This document shows, one piece after another, positions 1 to 7,800 of a stretch of DNA of 17,997 bases (position 1 is its first letter; every line of letters begins with the position of its first letter). The stretch comes from Discostella pseudostelligera. Lineage: Eukaryota > Bacillariophyta > Thalassiosirophyceae > Thalassiosirales > Thalassiosiraceae. The DNA is taken from assembly GCA_036940085.1 (NCBI GenBank), contig JALLBK010000387.1:1-17997 (forward strand). Reading direction: 5' to 3'. Position numbers and translations under genes: made by a program. The notes under the pieces were generated by a model, which saw only the letters and a program-made list of their open reading frames with translations, was not told the DNA's origin and did no database searches.

Positions 1-1148
1 AGCTCGATACCTCCTTCGCACTCTGTCTATAGAAATTAAGCTTCTCCACAGTCATACCCACGTGTTCAGCAAACTCTTCATCATGGGGTTTGCATCCAAG
101 CTCATTCATCAATATGCGCTCTTGGATATGAATGTCATTGATCTTCTTTATTGCACTGGGTGGCACTCGTACGATTGAGATTGTTCGCTTACATTCTTCG
201 CCACCTCCTTCTGAATCCACCATAAGGCATATGTCGAGAAACATACCCTGCTGGCAGGCATCTTGGAATTGCACCGAGCTAGCCCCGGATGATTGACTAT
301 TATTACTACGGAGGAAGGGTGATTTTTTCACAGCCTGGCGGGCAACGGTAATGACAAGTCGGAGATTGGCCTCGATGAGAGCATCCTTGGCATGTTGCGA
401 ATTACGAATTTGTTGTTTGAGACTTGGAACGGTGTGATTGGTTGCCTCGGCCCATTGGGCAAATGTCGGAGGACTATTTATTGCGAGTTACATCCAAAAA
501 GCGAAATTATTATGTTGGAATGAGAATCAAGCAGTGATGTAAGCAAAACAAAGGACGGAACAACAAAATATCACTTACCGTAAGAGATGCATCTCCAACT
601 TCTATCTCTTCTCCTCCAACTTGGACATTATCCGGGCCTGTCGTCCCAATAATATCTCATCTTCCTTATAGTAATTCATGCTGAACTAAACTTTTGATGT
701 AGGTGGAGATGGAATCGGAACCAATTTCCTTGACTGTGGCACGCACACGTGTGCTAGTTGTACCGGTACTTCCTCTACTTCTGCTCATGATGGTGGGATA
801 AGTTGGTGTAGTAGTAAGAGAAGCAGAAGCAGCAGTCTTGACCAGCCACGATGCGCTTGTGACTGCAGCTGACCGTGGACAAGGATCATGATAATGATGG
901 CGAAGATGGGCTGCAGTGACGGCGGTAATTACCATCTTGTTGCTTCGGTGGCTAATGCTGTTCGTCGTCGATGGTGATGACCACGTGATGATGATATTTT
1001 TGTTGTTGTTGTTGTTGACGCTGTTGTCGTTCATGGTGATTCCCCGATCGTTTGCGAACTTCGGCATAAAGTCTGCTCGAAGAAGAAAAAGGAGGATGAG
1101 GGGGGAGAGTGGCATAGTAGGGATGATGAAGACGATGAATGCTGGCAA
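1..1148 (-). pseudogene. Sigma-70-like RNA polymerase factor, nuclear-encoded, probably decayed (3' end outside window)
   Basis: Sigma-70 factors direct the plastid (bacterial-type) RNA polymerase to promoters. The ATG at 1148 opens a hydrophobic signal-like start (MPAFIVFIIPTMPLSPLILL), a low-complexity stretch, then a region 1.2-like segment (SDSISTYIKSLVQHELL). A frame change at about 668/667 is needed to continue into KEDEILLGRQARIM, and an in-frame TAG lies at 604-602. A clean GT-AG intron (578-474) joins in the right phase to PPTFAQWAEA, then LIEANLRLVI and FQDACQQG, which are classic region 1.2/2.1 sequences. Only about 27 residues then separate FQDACQQG from VPPSAIKKIN (region 3 start). 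The aromatic region 2.3-2.4 block that melts and reads the -10 element is not visible in any frame there. Region 3 (NELGCKPHDEEFAEHVGMTV) runs off the left edge. Family identity is strong. Pseudogene status is inferred from three independent lesions; sequencing error is the alternative. Confidence 0.72.
474..578 (-). other. Spliceosomal intron in the sigma-like gene
   Basis: The donor GTAAGT begins at 578 and the acceptor AATAG ends at 474, giving 105 bases. Splicing joins CG|T and continues the region 1.2 reading frame into PPTFAQWAEA. This phase match is the main reason for accepting it. Confidence 0.75.
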
Positions 1149-1341
1149 ATGCCTCTACGGAGGGAAGGGCTGCAGTAGATGTATCGCATGATGGCCAAGA
1201 CAATGATCATCATCATAGCAGCGACAGCGCCAGGGAAGCAAAATAATAATAGCGAACGATGCGTTATTGGGTCACCATTGCCATCGATGGGAGAAGCAGT
1301 TGTCGTGACCCACTCCTCACCATCATTATCGTCGCCATTCA

Positions 1342-1349
1342 GTTGTTGC

Positions 1350-1388
<39 letters not shown>
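1342..1388. repeat. (GTT)n trinucleotide microsatellite
   Basis: About fifteen near-perfect GTT units with one GCT near the left end. A second short run of ACG units lies at about 1474-1496. Both generate spurious poly-Gln, poly-Cys or poly-Leu frames. Confidence 0.9.
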
Positions 1389-1845
1389 CGTCGCCGCAAA
1401 GTTTGTCGGCACCGGTGGGCAGGCATTCCGCGAGTGACATCATCATCAACTTCTACAACGCCAAAAATGCCACGATGACGACGACGACGACGACGATGAT
1501 GAAGATGGCCGTATCTGCCTGTTATATTTCACATGACGATGTATCATCGGCAGTGTAGGAGTGGGGTTGCCGCCGCTGCCGCTGAGTCTTTAATTCTTAT
1601 GTCTGCGGCTGGTGGTTTGGAAGCGAATCACCACCATGAAGAAAAACATGATGATGGTTATACCATCGTCGGGCATCACCCAAGAGTATGCTTCGATGAT
1701 AGTGGATGTGGAGGATCGGATATGATGACTGCTAGAGATCTATGCACATGGAAAGGGCTGGCCATGGCCATGCTGCATGGTTGGTGATGGTGATGCATGC
1801 TGGAAAGACAAAGATAGGTGGTTGCTGTGTGGGAAGAAACCCAGG

Positions 1846-1943
1846 AGCAGTAGCAGTAGCAGTAGCAGTAGCAGTAGCAGTAGCAGTAGCAGTAGCAGTA
1901 GCAGTGGTAGCAGTAGCAGTAGCAGTAGCAGTAGCAGTAGCAG
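1846..1943. repeat. Hexanucleotide tandem repeat, unit GCAGTA
   Basis: About sixteen head-to-tail copies of GCAGTA, with one interruption (GCAGTGGTAGCAG) near 1901-1913. There is no spacer structure, so this is a microsatellite and not a CRISPR array. It lies about 440 bases upstream of the Lhcf start codon. Confidence 0.9.
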
Positions 1944-2381
1944 GCAATAGCTAGGCAATAGGCAAGCAGAGTGACGGGCGTCTTCCTCCATCCTCCATCA
2001 ATCCAGCACTCCTATTGTACGACTAGATTTTAGTATCTATTGCTGGGGTTTTGGCGGGAAAAAGTTGAGGGCATGCGAGCGGGATGACTCATGGACTCCC
2101 TATTTGTGAAGAACTTGAAGATGGATCCTTGAGGTGCGTTGAACCAGCGGATGTGAGAAATCAGCGATTATTGCTACGGATTCCTACAAGCCTATTGTAT
2201 TAATGATCGCCAAGATGCAAGCCCCCACAAGATCGCGCGGATGACGATGAGGTGTTCATCATCTTCTTCTCTCTCGTCTCTTCCGTCGTCCATCCGACCG
2301 GGCGGCCGCCACCGACCCTCCATCCCCCGCCCAACCATAATTTTCTACCGAAAATCTACCCTACTAGAGAGATACCCCACC

Positions 2382-2993
2382 ATGATGAAGCTTGCCGCCC
2401 TCGTCACTCTTGCCGCCTCCGCCGCCGCCTTTGCCCCCGCCCAAACCGGCAAGGCCACCACCGCCCTCAACGCCTTCGAGAGTGAGCTCGGTGCCCAGCC
2501 TCCTCTTGGTTTCTTCGATCCCCTTGGCTTGCTCGACAATGCCGGCCAGGCCCGTTTCGATCGTCTTCGTTACGTCGAGATCAAGCACGGCCGTATCTGC
2601 CAGCTTGCCTTCTTGGGCAACATCATCACCCGTGCTGGAGTTCACATCCCCGGTGACATTGACACCGCTGGCGATGCCTTCGACTCGTACCCCAACGGAT
2701 TTGATGCACTCTTTGGCCCCAACGCCATCCCCACCGATGGCAAGCTCCAGATCCTTTTCTTCATTGGCTTCCTTGAGCTCTTCGTCATGAAGGATGTAAC
2801 CGGCGAGAATGCATTTGTTGGTGACTTCCGTAACGGCGCTATTGACTTTGGATGGGACAAATTCGACGAGGCGACCAAGCTTTCCAAGCGTGGAATTGAG
2901 TTGAACAATGGACGTGCGGCTATGATGGGAATTCTTGGCTTGATGGTCCATGAAAAGCTTGGCGGAGAGCTTCCAATTGTGGGACCCATGTAA
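2382..2993 (+). CDS. Fucoxanthin chlorophyll a/c-binding protein, Lhcf type
   Basis: A light-harvesting antenna protein of the diatom thylakoid that binds chlorophyll a, chlorophyll c and fucoxanthin. The 203-residue length is normal for the Lhcf family. The start at 2382 is chosen because it gives a compact signal peptide ending at the Ala-Phe-Ala-Pro plastid-entry motif (A16-F17-A18-P19). The longer frame from 2241 would bury it. The mature start is near AFESELGAQPPLGFFDP. Helix 1 has the chlorophyll-ligand motif E66-IKHGR-71, a middle helix follows (LQILFFIGFLELFVM), and helix 3 has E173-LNNGR-178. The chain ends with the family-typical MVHEKLG. The gene has no intron and ends in TAA. The first half uses mostly C-ending codons, as in highly expressed diatom genes; the second half less so. 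A bZIP-like palindrome lies about 290 bases upstream. Confidence 0.97.
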   Translation: MMKLAALVTLAASAAAFAPAQTGKATTALNAFESELGAQPPLGFFDPLGLLDNAGQARFDRLRYVEIKHGRICQLAFLGNIITRAGVHIPGDIDTAGDAFDSYPNGFDALFGPNAIPTDGKLQILFFIGFLELFVMKDVTGENAFVGDFRNGAIDFGWDKFDEATKLSKRGIELNNGRAAMMGILGLMVHEKLGGELPIVGPM

Positions 2994-3724
2994 ATGACGA
3001 AGAAGCTGATATGGGCCGTTAATTATTTGCCGACCATGAACCTACATAGATTTTTAAGATGAACCATGTACAACCGCTTCATTGACACATTCACATTTTT
3101 GTTTCATTTACAGCTCACCCAGGATCGCAGCGATGAAATAATGGAGCGCGTATTTCCCAATCGACGAGCAGCTTATTATCTTTCCTAAAGTCGAGATCGT
3201 CAAGCCTAAGTATTCTCTCCTTCTTCACTTTGGGTCAACATGACATGATGAACTTTGAGCCCTCTGTACACACTCAATTAATATGGTCCATTTGTTGCAA
3301 TTCGAATGATTCAGCAGAGTTCTAACCATGGTGCAATTATCAAACAAATGGAAGAATAGCATGGTATATTATGTTCCATCCGGCTCTGGTGTAGAGAACG
3401 TCAAGCAAATGAATTGATATTGTTGCAAGCGGCAATTCATTGTAATTATTCATTGTGTACGTACATCGCCAAAATGATTGTATTTGTGGATTTACCTACC
3501 AATTCCTTTGTACTATAGTAACACATTATTTCGCTAACCATGTTGAACCAGCGACAATCTTTTGCTCCATCTCTATCTACTCCAGCCTAGGCCTAGAGGT
3601 CTAGGTAGATACTATTACTATCCATGGCCATAGCCACACCACCTCATCCTCATCATCATCATTCCTGCCTGATATCCACAGATAGTACCGCCGAGTTCAT
3701 TGCTTTCAGTGATCATCAGTAGAT
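2994..3724. other. Intergenic region after Lhcf; no gene seen
   Basis: AT-rich sequence without a coding-like frame, tRNA or repeat array. It should contain the Lhcf 3' untranslated region and the promoter of the next gene. A short palindromic patch (CTAGGCCTAG with flanking CTAG copies, about 3585-3605) is the only structure noticed. Confidence 0.6.
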
Positions 3725-5110
3725 ATGCCGCCATGCAAAATCCGAGCCGCCAAACGGGCTCCAACGCTGCGTCAAATGTCATCATCATCACTCTCCAACG
3801 ACGACGCTGCCAATGCCGCCCAAGTCATGGTCCAGCGGACGGAAAGCATGTCATCGCGGGCAAACGATCGAGCGCCATTGACTAGAGAGGAATTGGACAA
3901 TGTTATTAACTCATTACGTAACATCACACCACGGGATAATGCCAACAATAAAAATAATATAGATTGGGTTGCATTGGAGGGGGTATTATCCGAAATTGCA
4001 CACATCTCCCACAAAGACTGGCATGTTACTGGTAGAAACTCTGAAAGATTGGCGAATGTACTACTACGGCTGTCGTCCAATAATGATGATGAAGGGGGGT
4101 TGAATTGCTCACAATCACAACAAATGTTCGAGCGTATTCTACATGAAGGGAATTGGAATGGTGCGTTATCCCATGCTGCCTATGCAATGAATAATACTAC
4201 TGGTGACAACAAGAAGAAGCACAAGCCATGGGCGGTCCTTGTTACCGGAGTCAATGGCATTCGCAAAACTTCCTCCATCTATCAACCGTGGTTTTCAAAG
4301 GTGTTGATGGAAGCATTGGTCAGCCCATTGTCGTCGTCGTCATCGAACAAGGAGGGAGCAAATGATGTGTCACTGGAGATGCTGCCCAATGGACACAATT
4401 CATTCTTTCGCCAACTTGACCACATGATCGCAACCTTGTGCAACGAAGACTTCTCCATCTTGTATGCACTCACTGCCGCTCAATTATTATTATCGGAGAA
4501 CAACAATACATTGGTCGACGATGACAACAACAACAATCACCCTCCGAAAGATTTAATAGAAAAGTATTCGAATTTGAAGGGTAGCATATTCTCTCGATAT
4601 CGAACCATATCAGAGCTACTGGGAGTGATATTACTGAAGGAGGCTCAACAATCCAACCTGAACATCATGTGTGAAACGTCCGGAAGGGATATTTCCATGT
4701 TTCATTACATTGATCATTTCTTCTCCGATGAACAATACAACAAGCTTGCACTGCATTTCACGATAAATGATTTGAGCCATGCCATGGATAGTGTTGATGC
4801 ACGTATGGTCCATGAAATGAAGATCGGGAAGATGGCAGTAGAGTCGGAGGATGTAGTAGAGGTGATCTATGCCAATGCTGGTGGACCGTATGGATCGGAG
4901 GTATTACGAGGAGTGCAAGTAGATTCGGATCGAGTGTGGGAGGAGGTGGTGACGAGTCGAGGAGATGATGGAGGAGGTGTTGGAGGAGGGTGGTACTTGG
5001 CAACGATGAGGATTAATGCATCGACTGAGAAGCCATGGACAATTCAGGCTTTGCGACCCGATGGAGAGTATGGTACAGAGTATACGTTTGGTGAACCCAG
5101 GTTGGTGTGA
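3725..5110 (+). CDS. P-loop nucleotide-binding protein of unknown function (kinase-like)
   Basis: An uninterrupted 461-residue frame. The N-terminal ~100 residues are Ser/Asn-rich and lack a plastid signature. Around residue 170 a beta strand leads into a Walker A-like loop, G175-VNGIRKT-182. This keeps the Gly, Lys and Thr of GxxGxGK[ST] but has Arg where the last Gly normally sits. Later conserved-looking blocks are NSFFRQLDHMIATLCNEDF, SRYRTISELLG, ETSGRDISMFHYIDHFF (from E317) and HFTINDLSHAM, ending in a Gly-rich linker and a C-terminal beta-rich segment. The order (P-loop, a helical segment, then a strand ending in ETSGRD) suggests a P-loop kinase fold acting on a phosphorylatable substrate, but I cannot name the family or substrate. 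An in-frame Met at residue 18 is an alternative start. It is convergent with the GPCR-like gene, 351 bases apart. Confidence 0.75.
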   Translation: MPPCKIRAAKRAPTLRQMSSSSLSNDDAANAAQVMVQRTESMSSRANDRAPLTREELDNVINSLRNITPRDNANNKNNIDWVALEGVLSEIAHISHKDWHVTGRNSERLANVLLRLSSNNDDEGGLNCSQSQQMFERILHEGNWNGALSHAAYAMNNTTGDNKKKHKPWAVLVTGVNGIRKTSSIYQPWFSKVLMEALVSPLSSSSSNKEGANDVSLEMLPNGHNSFFRQLDHMIATLCNEDFSILYALTAAQLLLSENNNTLVDDDNNNNHPPKDLIEKYSNLKGSIFSRYRTISELLGVILLKEAQQSNLNIMCETSGRDISMFHYIDHFFSDEQYNKLALHFTINDLSHAMDSVDARMVHEMKIGKMAVESEDVVEVIYANAGGPYGSEVLRGVQVDSDRVWEEVVTSRGDDGGGVGGGWYLATMRINASTEKPWTIQALRPDGEYGTEYTFGEPRLV

Positions 5111-5461
5111 TGAAAAATAGAACATCTCTTCCATTTCTTAGCATGGTTGAAAGTGCAGTGTGTCGTAGCATTTTCATCGGGATCATGATACATGAGTTGA
5201 TGACGACGATGGTCAATCGAATCTTGCGAAGTCGACATTATCATCAAATGCGTTTCGTGGGGGCAGTGAGCAATCAATAATCGCGTCGAGAGAGCTCTGC
5301 ATGTTTTCCAATATTGAATTATCTCCATGATAATTGGAATATTAGTCCAAAATTACCATTTAATCTCGAAACGAAAGTAAGGGCGTGCACCATAATATTA
5401 GTACGTCACACAAGCAATAAGAAGCCCCTGAGATTGAAACAAACACAATATCACGCCATCA
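5111..5461. other. Convergent intergenic region; no gene seen
   Basis: Sequence between the stop codons of the P-loop gene (+) and the GPCR-like gene (-). It should hold both 3' ends. No coding-like frame, repeat or RNA gene was recognised. Confidence 0.55.
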
Positions 5462-7148
5462 TTAGACCTGAACGATGTTCCTATCCTCCTTCGACATGGC
5501 AGTCTCGTTGTTGGTCTCGTTAATATCTGAACAATCCTCTGCTCCAATTCGTTCTTCACCGTCAATATCATCGATGGCACTACCCTCGCTTTCAATGATG
5601 CTACTATCGTTTTGTTTGGTACTTTCAACAAATGATGTGCTGCCCTCATTTCCATCATTCTCATTGGGGTGAGTGTCCTGATTCAATACGGTGGCATTGA
5701 CAGCTGAGGATGTTGCGTTGTCGACAGTAGGAGGTTCATCATCGTAACCGTCGTCTTCGGGCCCGTACGATTCTCTCATAGTCGTGCAGGTGAAACGGCC
5801 AAAGAAGGTGCCGGACCTGGTTACGCCATTATCATGTTTTCGGCAGCAGCACCACATTTCAACGAATGCATCCCGAATGTCTTTCTTGGTCAATGCCAAA
5901 CACACTTGGAAAAACCCAATCAGGTAGAAGAGGCTGTCGGAATACCGTATGAAATTTTCCTTTGCTTTGCTTTCGGGAAAGTACCATCGTGCTTGTTTAA
6001 TGACCAATCCAATTGCCATGAGATACACTGAAGCGAGCAACCTTGCAAAGAACATTGTCAACGAGCGATACCTAGCATTCCTACGGGGTAGCAACTTGCT
6101 CCACCATACACCAATGCACATCACGGTAATTAGCAGTGTTGGGATGTACAGTGTTGGAATGTACGCTGTCCAGGATAAAATTGTGGATGTCCTATCCGAC
6201 ATAGTCCCTCCATTTAAATAATCCCGCCAATCCATCACATTGAACGAAAATGCGACGACCACTGATAATATGTGAATAATCGTCGAATCTATTATCACTC
6301 GTTTCCGCGTCGGGGGTTGGTATCGTTTCGTCCGCTTGTTTGCCGTGAGCAACTTGTAAATTTGTACGAAGACGGAGAACGACATCCACAGACTCGCACA
6401 GGGCCGTCGACGAAAAGCAATAGATCACCGCGATTCCACCACACTGCCCCGCACGATTCCATCAGCCATATCGAATTNGTCGACGAAAAGCAATAGATCA
6501 CCGCGATTCCACCACACTGCCCCGCACGATTCCATCAGCCATATCGAATTGGTTATAAGCATCAACAGAAAATAGATGGCATCAGTAGAGAGGCAAAATA
6601 CAAGGTAGAGGTTGAAAATGTTGGACCGCACTTTGGGGTTGCGCAAGATGGCGAACTGCAGCGACCAATACTAATGGCGGATACGCCACTGGTGATAATT
6701 TCGAGGGAAAACGTTCTCAACGAAAAGGGGTCTAGCTGACAGACCTTTTATAATTCACAAAATTAGAAACGGGATGGAATTATAGCATTCAATAACAATA
6801 TCATCTTAGTTCACTTACCGGTGGATCACCAAAGCAATAGCAGCAATTATCATTGGCCACAGAACCAGGTTCGCCAATTATCTGCTCTCCTGTATTCGTA
6901 TCAATGCCGGCATAGTCACCAGTGAAGGGACAGCCAGGGTCATCAGCTTATTCGTACCAAGCGCATCCGAATCCATCGACATCCACCCATCCAGCAGTGC
7001 TGCCTGTGCATGTGGCTGTGGGAGCAATTGCTGATGGAAATGGAGCATTCGATGGAGATAGAGTTGGAGATAGAGTTGGCACAGTCGTTTCGGCGGTGGT
7101 GATGGAAATGATCGAAGCAAAGATGATGACGGGCACTGCAGATTTCAT
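5462..7148 (-). CDS. GPCR-like seven-helix receptor with secreted cysteine-rich N-terminal module, disrupted in this assembly
   Basis: Predicted plasma-membrane receptor. The ATG at 7148 starts a signal peptide (MKSAVPVIIFASIISITTAE), a Pro/Ser/Thr linker, then a Cys/Trp/Gly module (GWVDVDGFGCAWYE, DDPGCPFTGDY, NDNCCYCFG) that I recall as recurrent in diatom surface proteins. A GT-AG intron (6818-6736) joins in phase. Helices follow: 1 (LEIITSGVSAISIG then SLQFAILRNPK), 2 (FNLYLVFCLSTDAIYFLLML), 3 (LWMSFSVFVQIYKLL), 4 (IIHILSVVVAFSFNVM), 5 (IPTLYIPTLLITVMCIGVWW), 6 (LTMFFARLLASVYLMAIGL) and 7 (SLFYLIGFFQVCLAL). After helix 7 comes a CCC cluster fit for palmitoylation, then an acidic Asn/Ser-rich tail. 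Lesions are an in-frame TAA at 6950-6948 inside the cysteine module, a lost base near 6665/6664 in helix 1, and a frame change between helices 2 and 3 beside a duplicated contig join. It could be an assembly-damaged gene or a pseudogene. Confidence 0.68.
6406..6550. repeat. 72-base exact direct duplication around a single N (contig join)
   Basis: Bases 6406-6477 and 6479-6550 are identical and separated by one N at 6478. This is what results when two contig ends overlapping by 72 bases are placed side by side instead of merged. It lies in the GPCR-like coding region between helices 2 and 3. Confidence 0.95.
6736..6818 (-). other. Intron in the GPCR-like gene
   Basis: An 83-base intron with donor GTAAGT and acceptor GTCAG, phase 0. 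It joins CYCFGDPP to LDPFSLRTFSLEIITSG. A later AG at 6672-6671 was rejected because it would remove most of helix 1. Confidence 0.7.
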
Positions 7149-7800
7149 GTTATCGGATAATGTGATGTTGTTGTTAGTTGTTAAAGATTGTAGCAACCTC
7201 ACTCATCAATTAATTATTCATCACCGTCGTGCTTGCCGAGCATCCAGGTGGAGATCTAGTACGATTTGGAGATTGGCTTGTCGAGATTGAGATGATGGTA
7301 CATAATATTGGTTACGATATTGGTGTTTGGGTGCTTGGGTTTGGGCTGCATGGACGCATGGTTGAATGTTGAATGCATGGTTGAATGGTTGGCAGATGGC
7401 AGTGCGTGTAGAAGAGTCACATACCATACCAGCACACAGTATCGTAATGATGATGTTGTTTCTACGAGACCACATCGTACTCCTACCTACGATACTCTTA
7501 TCAATTTGCTTTCGACCCTCGATCGAATCGGCGTCAACGCTGGGGCTGTTCTGGTGGGCTGTTCTGGCGAGTCTACACCAGCTGGCACTCCTCACTTTCC
7601 CGCCCTTATCTTCGGCAATCGCCAAAGATTCTTCCCGCCATATCTTACGTATCTTTGAAGTTCCCGCCCATTTTCATTTCCGCCGTCCGCCGCTAGCTGC
7701 ACTGGCACCATGATAGATGTAGGCCAGGGTATATGGTACTGCTATCCTGATGGTACACCTACCTCCACCCCTATAACAACAACGCGCTACTGACATTATT
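7149..7800. promoter_or_regulatory. Divergent promoter region between the GPCR-like gene and the TMEM94 homologue
   Basis: No gene recognised. Three copies of the E2F-type core TTCCCGCC lie within 72 bases near the TMEM94 side (7597-7604, 7632-7639, 7661-7668). A 13-base direct repeat, GCATGGTTGAATG, occurs at 7356-7368 and 7375-7387. Regulatory roles are inferred from motif likeness and position only. Confidence 0.45.

Larger units (their letters stand above)
1149..2381. other. Intergenic region and Lhcf promoter; microsatellite-rich, no credible gene
   Basis: Open frames here are products of trinucleotide or hexanucleotide repeats and look unlike proteins (runs of Gln, Leu, Cys, Ala-Val). 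The right part should hold the promoters of the sigma-like gene (leftward) and Lhcf (rightward). It contains a bZIP/GCN4-like palindrome ATGACTCAT (2084-2092), a GGCGGGAAAA box (2053-2062) and a CT-rich tract (about 2255-2300) just upstream of the Lhcf start. No transcription start could be fixed by eye. Confidence 0.6.

Noticed and set aside
474..604. Reading DNVQVGGEEIEVGDASLT as the true exon before the sigma intron
   Set aside because: It looks protein-like but its phase does not join to PPTFAQWAEA, and it lacks sigma homology. The alternative frame (KEDEILLGRQARIM... LLR|PP) matches both.
1031..1426. Minus-strand frame with poly-Gln and a hydrophobic stretch overlapping the sigma-like start
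   Set aside because: Built on the GTT microsatellite and low-complexity sequence, in a different frame from the sigma homology. No splice joining it in phase was found.
1846..1943. Possible CRISPR-like array
   Set aside because: Six-base units without spacers: a simple tandem repeat.
2364..2951. Long open frame of 195 residues antisense to Lhcf
   Set aside because: It arises from the strong codon bias of Lhcf (few stops on the opposite strand). No protein-like features or start context.
6671..6818. Longer intron of the GPCR-like gene ending at TTAG (6671)
   Set aside because: It would keep the frame but delete most of helix 1. The acceptor at 6736 restores family-like helix 1 sequence and implies a one-base loss instead.
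602..6950. Both in-frame stops in otherwise recognisable genes are TAR (TAG, TAA), suggesting reassigned stop codons
   Set aside because: Lhcf, TMEM94, choline/ethanolamine kinase and MAPEG end in TAA or TAG at exactly the family-expected C-terminus, so TAR still means stop here. The two broken genes also carry frameshifts.
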